Assembly (NCBI GenBank): GCA_028289345.1
Contig: JANQQL010000033.1
Coordinates: 620,001-684,000, forward strand
DNA: 64,000 nt
Reading direction: 5' to 3'
DNA from: Planctomycetota bacterium
Lineage (GTDB): Bacteria; Planctomycetota; B15-G4; SIAN01
Shown here: positions 34,358 to 43,689 of the stretch, in pieces
Numbering within the stretch: the first letter of the stretch is position 1
Layout of the letters: each line of letters opens with the position of its first letter
Position numbers and translations under genes: made by a program
The notes under the pieces: model-generated
Database searches by the model: none
What the model was told of the DNA's origin: nothing
Seen by the model: the letters and a program-made list of their open reading frames with translations, nothing else

Positions 34358-35443
34358 ATGGATGATGCGAAAGACACTCCCGCCACCGATGCCGGATCCT
34401 CCGGCAAGGACGGAGGCGTCCTGTACGTAGGAATCGATCTCGGGACGTCGCGGACGTCGGTGGCCGCCAGCAACGGCATTCGCGAGACCGTCTGGTCTTA
34501 CGTCGGCTATCCCAAGGACCACATCGCCATGAAGCTGCTCGGCACCGACAAGGTGTTTGGCAAGCATGCGGTGGACAAGCGCAAGTCCGTGGACCTGGTG
34601 CGTCCTTTCGCCGAAGGGTTGATCAAGTACGACTCCGAGAAGATTGACCGCGACGCCCTGTCCCATCACATGAAGGCCGCCAAGGACCTGGTCCAACACG
34701 CGCTTTCCCTGTGCAAGCCGCGCAAGGACGAGCTCATCTACGGTGTGATCGGCGCGCCAGCCCAGGCCTCGATCCAGAACCAGCAGCTCTTGATCGAAGC
34801 GGCCACCGGTCATCTGGATGCGGTGATGATTTGTTCCGAGCCGTTCGCCGTGGCCTATGCCCTGGGCCTCCTGGACGACACCCTGGTGGTGGACATCGGC
34901 GCCGGCACCGTCGACCTATGTCGCCTGCACGGCACCATGCCCGCGGAAGAAGACCAGGTCACGCTCACCTCGGCGGGAGACTGGCTCGACAAACAGATCT
35001 TTTCGCTCCTGAAGAAAGAAATCCCCCAGGCCGACTTCACCATTCACGCCGTCAAGGAACTCAAGGAGAAGCACGCCTACGTCAGCGACGACGGTCCGGC
35101 CGTGGAAGCAGAGTTCCTGGTCGACGGCAAGCCCACAAAGTTCGATGTGACGGGACCGATGCGCGAAGGTTGCAAGATGATCGTCCCGCCGATCGTCGAC
35201 TCCCTGCACAAACTGATCTCGTCTTACGACCCGGACTTCCAGAAGACCATGCGCGACAACGTCGTGCTGTCCGGCGGCGGCTCCCAAATCGGCGGCCTCG
35301 ACATCATTCTCGAGCAGGCGATGATTCAGAAGCTCGGCTCCGGGAAGGTCACTCGCGTGGATGATTCCCAGTTCGCCGGGGCCGACGGAGCTCTGAAGAT
35401 GTCCCACGACACGCCGGCAGAGTTCTGGAAGCGGCTGGAGTAG
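34358..35443 (+). CDS. MamK-like bacterial actin
   Basis: 361-residue actin/MreB-superfamily ATPase. Phosphate-1 loop GIDLGTSRTSV (25-35), phosphate-2 loop VDIGAGTVDL (178-187) and adenosine motif SGGGSQIGGL (305-314) are intact. Between them the text follows MamK of magnetotactic bacteria closely as I recall it: 'VGYPKDHIAMKLLG', 'VIGAPAQAS', 'ICSEPFAVAYAL', 'EEDQVTLTSAGDWLD', 'GKPTKFDVTGPM' and the ending 'PAEFWKRL'. MamK polymerises into cytoplasmic filaments that position magnetosomes. No other mam gene is in the window, so this is likely a MamK-like filament with a different cargo. The N-terminal 20 residues are an acidic extension. Confidence 0.88.
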   Translation: MDDAKDTPATDAGSSGKDGGVLYVGIDLGTSRTSVAASNGIRETVWSYVGYPKDHIAMKLLGTDKVFGKHAVDKRKSVDLVRPFAEGLIKYDSEKIDRDALSHHMKAAKDLVQHALSLCKPRKDELIYGVIGAPAQASIQNQQLLIEAATGHLDAVMICSEPFAVAYALGLLDDTLVVDIGAGTVDLCRLHGTMPAEEDQVTLTSAGDWLDKQIFSLLKKEIPQADFTIHAVKELKEKHAYVSDDGPAVEAEFLVDGKPTKFDVTGPMREGCKMIVPPIVDSLHKLISSYDPDFQKTMRDNVVLSGGGSQIGGLDIILEQAMIQKLGSGKVTRVDDSQFAGADGALKMSHDTPAEFWKRLE

Positions 35444-35495
35444 GACCGCGACGCCTTGACCCGCTTGATCCTTGCGGGAACGAGTTCGTGTCAGG

Positions 35496-36950
35496 TCAAG
35501 CCCGAGATCGCGAAGAGCGACGGCGGCGCTGACGCGAACGGCGAGCGCGGCTCGGCTCCGAGGAAGACGACTTGTCGCTCGAGTCGCGATTCGAAGAAGA
35601 AGAACCCTTCTCGCTCGAATCCCGATCCGCGGCATCCTTCTCAGGACCTCGGTCTTCACGCGGACGGCGCGGCTTCGAGTTTCGTCCCGAGCTTCTGCCA
35701 CTGCCGGATCGCGAATCAGAACGCTCGTGTTCCCGGGCGGCTTCTTCTCGGGCGATGGCGTTGAGTTCGGAACGAGGGATCACCACCGTGGGGATCTCGG
35801 CGCCGATGCCGGCTTCGATACTGCGCAAGGCGCCCAGGTCTTCCATCGACGCGAAGGTGGAGGCGTGGCCCTCGCGGCTGGCGCGGGCAGTGCGACCGAT
35901 TCGGTGCAAGTAGTCTTCGGAGGTCGGCGGAACGTCGTAGTTGATAACCCGCGAGATGCCTTCGACATCCAGACCCCGGGAAGCAATGTCGGTTGCGACC
36001 AGGACGCGCACGTTGCCATCCCGGAATCCGCTGAGCGCCCGGATCCGTTCTTCTTGCCGTCGATCGGCGTGCAGTACGGCCACCTGGTGGCCGGCCCGAC
36101 GGATCCAGCGGTAGACTTCGTCTGCACCACGACGGGTTCGGGTGAACACCAACACCTGGCCCTCGTCCTCACGAAGAAGATACTGCAAGAGCAGCAGCTT
36201 TTCGTGGGGAGTGGTGATGTAAAGCTCCTGAGTGCAGCGGTCCACGGCCTGATGTCGCGGGCCGACGGTGACGGTTTCCGGATCGCGCAAGTAATCCGTG
36301 GTCAGCTTTTCGATGGCCGGCGGCATGGTCGCGGAGAACAACAGGGTCTGACGGTCGCGGGGCAGCTGCTCCAGGATCGCATTGATCTGCGGCGCAAACC
36401 CCATGTCGAGCAAGCGGTCCGCTTCATCCAAGACCAGCAGCTCGAGTTCTTTCGAGGACAGGTGCCGGCGTTCGATCTGGTCCAACACTCGGCCCGGCGT
36501 GCCCACCACGATGTCGGGACTTTCGCCGAGTTGCTTCTGCTGGTCTCGGAAACTCGCGCCGCCGATGATCAACGCCGATCGGAACCCCATGCCCTTGCCG
36601 AACTGCTCGAAGCACATCTGGGTCTGAATGGCGAGTTCCCGAGTCGGCGACAGGACCAAACCTCGCGGTCCTCCCCGCGCTCCCAATCGATGCATGGAAG
36701 GCAGGCCGAACGCGGCGGTCTTCCCCGTTCCGGTTTGTGCGATGCCGACCACGTCCCGTCCTTCAAGGATCTTGGGAATGGCCGCCGCTTGAATTGGCGT
36801 CGGCTTTTCGAAGCCGGCACTCTCGACCGCTTCGAGCAGCTCAGGACACAAGCCCAGTTGAGCGAAGGTACAGTCGTCGTCCGCTTCTTTGTTGGACTCT
36901 GGTTGGGGATCGGGGTCGGTCTGGGAAGGATCAGTCAAGACGGAACTCAT
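35496..36950 (-). CDS. DEAD-box RNA helicase (RhlE/DeaD-like)
   Basis: 484-residue ATP-dependent RNA helicase. Motifs in order: Q-motif region 'FEKPTPIQAAAIP', motif I AQTGTGKT, 'PTRELA', 'TPGR', motif II DEAD, motif III SAT, 'VATDIASRGLD' and motif VI HRIGRTARA. The C-terminal 80 residues are low-complexity Arg/Ser/Asp-rich, as in RhlE-type enzymes that bind RNA through their tails. It would act on structured RNA in ribosome assembly or decay. The ATG at 36950 gives the normal N-terminus; the longer frame has no domain content. It converges on the MamK-like gene, 52 bases between the stops. Confidence 0.93.
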   Translation of the reverse strand: MSSVLTDPSQTDPDPQPESNKEADDDCTFAQLGLCPELLEAVESAGFEKPTPIQAAAIPKILEGRDVVGIAQTGTGKTAAFGLPSMHRLGARGGPRGLVLSPTRELAIQTQMCFEQFGKGMGFRSALIIGGASFRDQQKQLGESPDIVVGTPGRVLDQIERRHLSSKELELLVLDEADRLLDMGFAPQINAILEQLPRDRQTLLFSATMPPAIEKLTTDYLRDPETVTVGPRHQAVDRCTQELYITTPHEKLLLLQYLLREDEGQVLVFTRTRRGADEVYRWIRRAGHQVAVLHADRRQEERIRALSGFRDGNVRVLVATDIASRGLDVEGISRVINYDVPPTSEDYLHRIGRTARASREGHASTFASMEDLGALRSIEAGIGAEIPTVVIPRSELNAIAREEAAREHERSDSRSGSGRSSGRNSKPRRPREDRGPEKDAADRDSSEKGSSSSNRDSSDKSSSSEPSRARRSRQRRRRSSRSRA

Positions 36951-37150
36951 GAAACAGCGGGGGGGAAGAACGCTCCGGATCGTCCGCGGACCCGGCTTTC
37001 TTTTCCCATCGGCCCGGGTCGCATCGCAACTCCTCTGCGAATTTTCCCGGATCATAGCGGAAGCCGCAATCGAGGCTCCGGAATTCCCCACAGGCGCCCC
37101 GCCCATCTCGCCGATGGACATCCGGATTTGTGGCCGGAGGCGCCTCGGAG

Positions 37151-38602
37151 ATGAGACTTTACGGGAAGCAGGGCTTCTGGGCCGTGGTCGCGGTCGCACT
37201 GTTGCTGCGTCTCGGCTTCCTGCTGCTGTTCTCCGGGAATCCCGTCCCCGACTCATGGAAAACCCCCGGCGTCGCCCAAGGGGCGGAGATTGGCAGCATT
37301 GCCCGCAATCTCGCCGAAGGCCGAGGATTCAGTTCTCCCTTCGGCAACGGGGACCAGCCGACGTCCTGGTTCGGGCCGATCGTGCCCTGGGTGTGGTCCT
37401 GGGTCTTTCGCGGCTTCGGCATCTTCAGCGATCGGAGCCTGGCCCTCGTGCTCGGCCTTCAGGCCCTGGCCTCGGCTCTGGCCTGCGGGTTCTACGCCGC
37501 GACCGTCTCCGAGCTTCGACGACGCGGCGAGCCCACTCATGATGGAAGCGAATCCGGCCACCCAAGCCACATCGCGAGCTGGTTCGTCCCGGTCACTGTG
37601 ATTCTGCTGGTGCTGTGGCCCGAGTCCTACTTGTCGGTGGCCCGGCCCTGGTACTGCACGTACCAGGAAGCAGGACTCGCCGCGCTGTTCTGGTACGCCC
37701 TGCGTTGGAATCGCTTGCAAACCCCTTGGCGCGGAACGGTGGTTCTCGGCCTGCTGTCCGGGCTGCTTTGCTTGATCAACCCAGTTCCCTGGGTGTTCTT
37801 CCTTTGGGTCACCGCCGGAGTGAGCTGGAGTCGCTGGCAACGTTCAAAAACAGAGCGGGGGAGCCACGTCGGCCTGCCCCGAAGCCTCTTCCCGTCGAGC
37901 CTCGCCATCGCCGTGTCGGTCCTGGTATTCACGCCCTGGCTGGTTCGGAACTACCGGGCATTCGGAACACTTTCCTTCGTGCGCACCAATCTGGGCGTGG
38001 AACTGTATCAGGGCAACCATGCCCATGGCGACATCTCCCAGAACGCAGACTCGCCTCATCCCGCTCTCGATGCCGTTGAGCGCACGCGCTACCGGGAACT
38101 CGGAGAAGTGGCGTACAGCCGGGAGCAACAGGCCCAGGCGTTCGAGTTCATGAGAGCCCACCCTTGGGTCACTTGCAAACGCACCTTGCAGAAAGCCTAC
38201 GTGTACTGGTGCGGGGATCTGTTCGGTCAATGGCCCTGGTCACGCGAGCGTGCCGCGCCTTCCTGGCATTCGCGCATTCACCTCAGGCGCGTCGTTCTTT
38301 GCTTCCTGCCGTTCCTGGCGCTGGTGTTTGCCCTGACCCGCTGTCGATGGAAGCACCTTCCGGCTGGCTGGATGTTCCTGGGAATGTTCCTGCTGGTGCC
38401 GCTGCCCTACTACGTCACCCACGTCAACTTCGGCTACGCCTACGTGGTGCGTCCGTTCATGCTCATCCTCACCATCGCGGCATTCGCGACCCGGTCTTCG
38501 CGAACCGGCGAACGGGATTTCACCGACCAGGAAGCCTCCCCGGGAGAAGCCTTGGCCGTGCAATCTCCGCTTCCCGCGGAGACCACGACCTCCCCGTCTT
38601 GA
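37151..38602 (+). CDS. GT39-like membrane glycosyltransferase
   Basis: 483-residue polytopic protein with 9-11 membrane helices. The first loop contains 'PDSWKTPGVAQGAEIGSIARNLAEGRGFSSPF', a pattern typical of the GT-C/PMT_2-like proteins that take sugars from polyprenyl-phosphate donors, and the large loop after the last central helices carries 'ELYQGNHAHGD'. The substrate is unknown; roles in protein or lipid glycosylation fit. The start at 37151 is preferred, with a GGAGG site 10 bases upstream. It is divergent from the helicase across 200 bases. Confidence 0.78.
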   Translation: MRLYGKQGFWAVVAVALLLRLGFLLLFSGNPVPDSWKTPGVAQGAEIGSIARNLAEGRGFSSPFGNGDQPTSWFGPIVPWVWSWVFRGFGIFSDRSLALVLGLQALASALACGFYAATVSELRRRGEPTHDGSESGHPSHIASWFVPVTVILLVLWPESYLSVARPWYCTYQEAGLAALFWYALRWNRLQTPWRGTVVLGLLSGLLCLINPVPWVFFLWVTAGVSWSRWQRSKTERGSHVGLPRSLFPSSLAIAVSVLVFTPWLVRNYRAFGTLSFVRTNLGVELYQGNHAHGDISQNADSPHPALDAVERTRYRELGEVAYSREQQAQAFEFMRAHPWVTCKRTLQKAYVYWCGDLFGQWPWSRERAAPSWHSRIHLRRVVLCFLPFLALVFALTRCRWKHLPAGWMFLGMFLLVPLPYYVTHVNFGYAYVVRPFMLILTIAAFATRSSRTGERDFTDQEASPGEALAVQSPLPAETTTSPS

Positions 38603-38751
38603 AAGGCACGAGGCAGCTTTCCTTCCGAGGACCTGGAGCCGAGGGAATCCCACTCGGAGCCCGTTCCTTTCCGCATTCGAAATGGTCGGAATGATTCGCT
38701 TCTGTGGCAACGGCCGACCTTCTGCTCCGCCGGACCAAGCCGGCCAATCAG

Positions 38752-39378
38752 TCAGCCGAGATTCGGGTTCAGGGTGTAAGTCCCCGTCAGCTCCGCCTTG
38801 GCCAGGATGTGCCCTTCGATGGCGTTCATCACGTCCTGCCGATCGAACGTGCCTTCCACCGAACAACGGGGAACGTCCAACGCGTACAGCTCGAAGCAGT
38901 AGCGGTGGACTCGCTCATCATTCCAGGGAGGCGCCGGGCCGTCGTAGCCGAAGTAGGTACCCTTCATGGCCTCGTCACTGGCGAACCAGCTGGTGTAGTC
39001 ATTCATTCCCTGGCGAGAGCCCTCCGGCCCAGACGGCGCCTGCTTGCCGCCCGCCGTGACCCCATCGCTGCACTGTCGGGCTTCGATCTCGAACACGGTC
39101 GCAGGAATGTCCACCAACACCCAGTGGACGAAGTCCCCGCGCGCCAGATCCTTGGAAACCGTACGGCCCTCTTGGTTGACGTCGTCGGCCACGGTCGGCG
39201 CATCGGGGTCGACGCACAGCAGCGCCAAGGATTGACAGCCCTCGGGCACATCACTCCAGGCCAGCTGGGGGTTCCGATTGTCCGAGAGCCGAAAGTGGTT
39301 CTCCGGGTCTTTTTGACCGAACGCGAACTCCGATGGGATGGGCTGGTTGTCGGAAAAGTCGGAACTGGTCAGTTTCAT
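38752..39378 (-). CDS. PEBP family protein (YbhB/YbcL type)
   Basis: 208-residue phosphatidylethanolamine-binding-fold protein. 'PQLAWSDVPEGCQSLALLCVDPDAP' and 'DFVHWVLVDIPA' are the anion-binding pocket motifs, and 'YFGYDGPAPPWNDERVHRYCFELYALD' matches the second conserved block. Bacterial members are cytoplasmic or periplasmic with unknown ligand. It begins with an ATG at 39378, 20 bases after the CocE-type gene on the same strand, and converges with the glycosyltransferase. Confidence 0.9.
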   Translation of the reverse strand: MKLTSSDFSDNQPIPSEFAFGQKDPENHFRLSDNRNPQLAWSDVPEGCQSLALLCVDPDAPTVADDVNQEGRTVSKDLARGDFVHWVLVDIPATVFEIEARQCSDGVTAGGKQAPSGPEGSRQGMNDYTSWFASDEAMKGTYFGYDGPAPPWNDERVHRYCFELYALDVPRCSVEGTFDRQDVMNAIEGHILAKAELTGTYTLNPNLG

Positions 39379-39397
39379 AGGAAGGGCTCGACTCTTG

Positions 39398-41290
39398 TCA
39401 TTTCTTGGAGTTCTGGAGGATGCCGATGCGGAGCAAGCTGGGGTGATTGCGGCTGCGATACACTCGATGCTCCGCGAGAACGAAGTCCTCGGGCTTGGCC
39501 AGAAAGATGTTGTCCACGTACTTCTGGGGGTTGCGATCAACCAAGGGGAACCAGGAGCTCTGCACCTGGATCATCAAGCGATGTCCTTTCTGGAACGTGT
39601 GTAGGACGTCTTGCAACTCCCACCGCACGTGAGCCGGTTCTCCCGCAACGAACGGCTCAGGCTCCGCGTAGCTGTTGCGATAACGGCCACGAATCACCTC
39701 GCTGCGCACCATTCGCTGGCACCCGCCCCAAGCGCGCTTCGGAGTGAAGCCTTGGGGAGCCTCTGCATCTCCTGGATGCACGTCAATGAGCTTGACCACC
39801 CAGTCCGCGGCACTTTGAGACGTGGAGACCCAGAGATCCGCCAGCACCGGTCCCGCCACGGTCAGATCCTCGGTCAACACCGCGGTGGAGAACGTCAGGA
39901 CATCCGGTCGGCGAGAAGCAAAGCGCTGGTCATCCGTCATGTACTCCCGCGTCATGCCGATGGCGATGTCCTCGGTGAACGGAACGGGACAATCCGGATC
40001 GCTCAGAAACGCGTCGTAGGCTTCTTCCTCGTCTTCCGGCGCCCCGAACGAGAGCTGGCCGTCTTTGCGCAGGAACAGGCTGCGCTCCGCCAGCCCGTGG
40101 GGGGGCCACTGATCGAAGGTCCGCCAGCGGTTGGAACCGGTTTCGAAGACGTGGGCTTCGTGCAAGCCTCCGACTTTTTCGCCCTTCAGGAAACGGCGGA
40201 AGAATGGCAGCTCCACCTTCGCTTGGTAATCGGCCGAGGTTTCCGCTCCGAAATGAGCGTCCCCCAACGAGATCCCCGAGTCCCGAGCCCAGCCCCCGTG
40301 ACGCCACGGCCCCATGACCAGGATGTTGAAGATGCCCGGGTTGTTTCTCTCGACATTTCGATAGATCTTGAGCGGGCCGTACAAGTCCTCGGCGTCGTAC
40401 CAACCGCCCACCACCATCACGGCCGCCGAGATCCCTTTCAGATGGGGGAGGATGTTGCGGGCCTCCCAGTATTCATCGTAGTCGGGATGCTCGACCATTT
40501 CGTTCCACATGGCGATCTTGCCATGGAGGTAGCGTTCGTTGGCTTGGGAGAGCGGTCCGAGCCGCAAGTAGAAGTCGTAACCGTCGGGTGTGTCGAACGC
40601 GAACCGACTCGGCGAAATGGTGGTCGGCTCCGGACGCGCCTGGCCGAACGAGGCCATGAAACGAAAAGCGTGAGGGAGGAAAAAGGCACCGTGGTGATGA
40701 AAGTCGTCGAAGTACCAGTCGGCGATCGGCGCCTGAGGCGACACCGCTTTCAACGCCGGGTGACTGTCAATCATTCCAGCGGCCGCATAGAACCCCGGAT
40801 AGGAGATGCCCCACATGCCGACCGCATCATTGTGGCCTTCGAGATTCTTGATCAACCACTCGATGGTGTCGTAGGTGTCCGTGCTTTCGTCCACGTGGAG
40901 CGGGGATGACTTCTCCGCCACGTGGGGAGTCATGTTGACAAACTTTCCTTCGGACAGAAAGCAACCGCGCACGTCCTGGTTGACGAAGATGAATCCTTCT
41001 TCCACGAAAGAGAAGTTCGGCCCCAAGGAAGTGGCCCACTCGTTCTCGCCATACGGCCGCACCGAATACGGGGTGCGTTTCATCAGGATCGGGTACCTGC
41101 GGGAATCGTCTTTGGGCTGGTAGATGCTGGTGAACAACTTCACCCCATCACGCATAGGGATACGCACTTCCTGCTTGCGATAGTGCTCTCGCAAGTAGGC
41201 CGCCTGGTCCTTTTCCTCGACGGTCGCCGCAACTGTGGAGAACGACAGCGCGCTCGCAAGGACCCAAGCGAGCATCCCGAGGGAAACCAT
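39398..41290 (-). CDS. CocE/NonD-family serine hydrolase, secreted
   Basis: 630 residues with a signal peptide (MVSLGMLAWVLASALSFSTVAA). The alpha/beta-hydrolase domain holds the nucleophile in 'MWGISYPGFYAA' (GxSYxG of the X-Pro dipeptidyl-peptidase/CocE group), the acid in 'VGGWYDAEDLYG' and the His in 'MGPWRHGGWA'. The C-terminal 200 residues form the jelly-roll domain typical of CocE, glutaryl-7-ACA acylase and alpha-amino acid ester hydrolase. Substrates could be peptides or esters. A GTG six bases upstream (41296) is an alternative start. Confidence 0.9.
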   Translation of the reverse strand: MVSLGMLAWVLASALSFSTVAATVEEKDQAAYLREHYRKQEVRIPMRDGVKLFTSIYQPKDDSRRYPILMKRTPYSVRPYGENEWATSLGPNFSFVEEGFIFVNQDVRGCFLSEGKFVNMTPHVAEKSSPLHVDESTDTYDTIEWLIKNLEGHNDAVGMWGISYPGFYAAAGMIDSHPALKAVSPQAPIADWYFDDFHHHGAFFLPHAFRFMASFGQARPEPTTISPSRFAFDTPDGYDFYLRLGPLSQANERYLHGKIAMWNEMVEHPDYDEYWEARNILPHLKGISAAVMVVGGWYDAEDLYGPLKIYRNVERNNPGIFNILVMGPWRHGGWARDSGISLGDAHFGAETSADYQAKVELPFFRRFLKGEKVGGLHEAHVFETGSNRWRTFDQWPPHGLAERSLFLRKDGQLSFGAPEDEEEAYDAFLSDPDCPVPFTEDIAIGMTREYMTDDQRFASRRPDVLTFSTAVLTEDLTVAGPVLADLWVSTSQSAADWVVKLIDVHPGDAEAPQGFTPKRAWGGCQRMVRSEVIRGRYRNSYAEPEPFVAGEPAHVRWELQDVLHTFQKGHRLMIQVQSSWFPLVDRNPQKYVDNIFLAKPEDFVLAEHRVYRSRNHPSLLRIGILQNSKK

Positions 41291-41324
41291 GGTCACGTGT
41301 TCCTGTGCCTTCCCGCCGGCGGAG

Positions 41325-43187
41325 TCAAGGTCCCTGAGGGATCCGATTGACGCTCCCCAGCTTCACTCGATCGGTCACAACTTCCGTCGCACCGCCGGCC
41401 CAAGCCACCTCGACTCGATCCAGTTTCTTGGCGTCACCGATTCCGAAATACACGGTGGCCGTGGACTGACTCAAGTACCCGGTGGCATTCTCCACCGCTC
41501 GAGTTTGTCGCATGCCACCGGCCACCACGGTGACCCGAGAACCGGTGGCATCCCGCGGAGTCGATTGGCCGTTGCCAACCAAGCGAACCGCCACCCAATT
41601 CTTCTTGGGAGACTCGTTGGCGTACACGTGGGGGACATCGTTGAAGTTGTTCACGACCAGGTCGAGGTCGCCATCTTCGTCGAAGTCGAGCACCACCGCG
41701 GTTCGAGAGCTCTTGGTGAACACTCGATCATGAATGATCAGATCCAACTCGTTCCCACCGGGACGAGGCTCGAGTCCCGCGGGCTCCGTCACATCCACGA
41801 AGGACAGCCCCCCGCGGTTTTCCATCAGAGCATTGGGCCAGTAGAAAAACGGGTAGCTCATTCCACTCGGGAAGAACACGTCCTGGTCCCCGTCGTAGTC
41901 GAAGTCGCCCACGGTCACCGCCCACGGCCAGTAGGTTTCCAAGTTGGCCGGCCCAGACATTTCCACGAACGTTCCGTCCCCCTGGTTGTGGAAGAACGAG
42001 TTGCCGAACAGAACCTTGCCCTTCAGATCCTTGGTGTCCTCCACCGGCTGACCCATTCGACCGCGAAGAGTCGGACCATAGGGGGTGGGGTACTTCGCCT
42101 TGGGGTCCAACCCATCCGCATTGTCTTCGGTGATCCACATGTCCGAGTGCATGTCCGCCACCAGAAGATCATCGCGGCCATCGTTGTCCGCGTCGAAGAA
42201 ACGACAGCCGATCGCTCCCCAGGTCGTGCGCTCCAGCGCCGTCTCCGCCTGATCAACGAACGTCCCGTCGCCCTCGTTGCGGTACAGATGATTGGGGCCG
42301 AACATGTTGGCGACATACAGATCCAAGTCGCCGTCGCCGTCGTAGTCGGAGACCGAGCAGTCGCCGTTCCAGGAAGGAGCGGATACGCCGGCGGCATCGG
42401 TCACGTCTTCGAAAGTCCCGTCTCCGCGGTTGCGCCACAGGACGTTTCGTTCGCCTTCGGTGAGACGATCGGTGTCCTCCGCCACCGCGTCAAAGTTGAG
42501 GGCCACTCCTTCGTAGTAGTAGCCGACCTGTTCGTTGATAGTCTCGGTCGTGAATGAGCCGATGTTGGTCAGATAGAGATCCTGGTCCCCGTCCTGGTCA
42601 TAGTCGAAGAAGGTGGCCGAGTTCGAATGGCCCAGGTGAGCAACCCCGGCGACTTCCGAGACGTCTTCAAACGTTCCGTCGCCGGCGTTTCGAAACAGCC
42701 GGTTGCCGTTTCGATAGGTCGTGACATACAGATCCTGGTCGCCGTCGTTGTCGATGTCGGCGAAACAGCCGCCCACGGAAATGGAACGTGTCATCTCCAC
42801 GTTCGATCCGGCAGTGATGTCTTCGAACTTGCCGCCGCCCAGGGAACGGTACAGGGCGTTGCCGCCCAAGAAGTTCAAGAAGTACAGGTCATCTCGGCCA
42901 TCGCCATCCACATCCGCGACCAGCACCCCGGACCCATGGTCGTAGGGGTTCAACCGGTAGGTCGTGCCGGTTTCGTTGTCGAGGAACTCGTGCTTCCAGC
43001 CGATGCCGCTGTCGGCCAACGCATCGCGGAACCGAATGGAGGTTTCGGACGAATCCGCTGTGGGCTCCGAGGCCGCCGACGGCGGCTGCGCGACCTTCGA
43101 CTCTTTGGTCCCGGCCGTTTCCGTCGACTCCTCGGCACAGGCCACGAGAACGGTCACGGTGATGCAGCCAAGCCAACGCCCGAACAT
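41325..43187 (-). CDS. FG-GAP/VCBS repeat lipoprotein with UnbV domain
   Basis: 620-residue lipoprotein: signal MFGRWLGCITVTVLVAC with lipobox LVAC. The body is an integrin-like propeller of FG-GAP/VCBS repeats; calcium-loop repeats 'DVDGDGRDDLYF', 'DIDNDGDQDLYV', 'DYDGDGDLDLYV' and 'DFDEDGDLDLVV' recur. The last 110 residues are an ASPIC/UnbV domain ('NWVAVRLVGNG...ENATGYLSQS...HFGIGD'-type). Proteins of this CRTAC1-like architecture are common in planctomycetes, on the cell surface, with unknown binding partners. It is 34 bases upstream of the CocE-type gene, perhaps co-transcribed. Confidence 0.9.
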   Translation of the reverse strand: MFGRWLGCITVTVLVACAEESTETAGTKESKVAQPPSAASEPTADSSETSIRFRDALADSGIGWKHEFLDNETGTTYRLNPYDHGSGVLVADVDGDGRDDLYFLNFLGGNALYRSLGGGKFEDITAGSNVEMTRSISVGGCFADIDNDGDQDLYVTTYRNGNRLFRNAGDGTFEDVSEVAGVAHLGHSNSATFFDYDQDGDQDLYLTNIGSFTTETINEQVGYYYEGVALNFDAVAEDTDRLTEGERNVLWRNRGDGTFEDVTDAAGVSAPSWNGDCSVSDYDGDGDLDLYVANMFGPNHLYRNEGDGTFVDQAETALERTTWGAIGCRFFDADNDGRDDLLVADMHSDMWITEDNADGLDPKAKYPTPYGPTLRGRMGQPVEDTKDLKGKVLFGNSFFHNQGDGTFVEMSGPANLETYWPWAVTVGDFDYDGDQDVFFPSGMSYPFFYWPNALMENRGGLSFVDVTEPAGLEPRPGGNELDLIIHDRVFTKSSRTAVVLDFDEDGDLDLVVNNFNDVPHVYANESPKKNWVAVRLVGNGQSTPRDATGSRVTVVAGGMRQTRAVENATGYLSQSTATVYFGIGDAKKLDRVEVAWAGGATEVVTDRVKLGSVNRIPQGP

Positions 43188-43263
43188 CCTGAATCCTCCT
43201 CCTGGGGATGGTGCCGCCGTGCTCCCGACGACGTTGGTCAACGTACCCGGCCCTCCCTCGAAA

Positions 43264-43689
43264 TCAATCCTGAGAAGTGCGCTCAAGCTTGGTCGGATCA
43301 CGCATCCATGGGGTCAATGGATCCGGGACGACGCGCGCGGCGGATCGCTCCGCGAAGTCGTGAGCGTCCGTCCAGCGCGAAAAGGCGTGCAGCCGCTGGT
43401 TCGACGTTTCCACGTAGTGAGCTCGATGAGCCGCGAGGGGCTCTCCCGTCTGCTCATCGTGGACGACGATCTCCGTCACCCCGTTTTCGTGGGGCAGCCA
43501 TTGCATGGCGCAATCCACTGAGCACAGGCGAACTTCGCCGCGCCCTTGGCAAGTCACCACCACGGACCGTGCCCGCTGGACCGCAAGCCCGTCTTGAACG
43601 CACTCTCGCGCTTCGTCGCTGGTGAAGAACTGGCTGATCCCAGCCACAAACACCGCCGCCAATCCCGCAAGAATCGCGCGCCCAGTCAT
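43264..43689 (-). CDS. NosL-like protein
   Basis: 141 residues with an N-terminal signal or anchor (ILAGLAAVFVAGISQFF). The C-terminal 90 residues resemble NosL: Cys56-x3-Cys60 in 'RLCSVDCAMQW', then 'EIVVHDEQTGEPLAAHRAHYV' and 'HAFSRWTDAHDFAE'. NosL binds Cu(I) in the periplasm for nitrous oxide reductase assembly. The usual N-terminal CxxCGM site is degraded here ('ARECVQDGL', Cys30 only). The start at 43689 overlaps the stop of the membrane gene (ATGA); it is the last gene of the five-gene operon. A different metal or role is possible. Confidence 0.72.
   Translation of the reverse strand: MTGRAILAGLAAVFVAGISQFFTSDEARECVQDGLAVQRARSVVVTCQGRGEVRLCSVDCAMQWLPHENGVTEIVVHDEQTGEPLAAHRAHYVETSNQRLHAFSRWTDAHDFAERSAARVVPDPLTPWMRDPTKLERTSQD

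Noticed and set aside
34358..35443. Magnetosome gene island
   Set aside because: Only a MamK-like actin is present; no mamA, mamB, mamE, mamM, mamO, mamP, mamQ or mamI-like gene is seen in the window.
35472..37154. A 560-codon open frame on the plus strand
   Set aside because: It is antisense to the DEAD-box helicase and has no recognisable domain.
39611..42557. Two long plus-strand frames of about 430-440 codons
   Set aside because: They lie antisense to the CocE-type and UnbV genes, which have signals, repeats and catalytic motifs.
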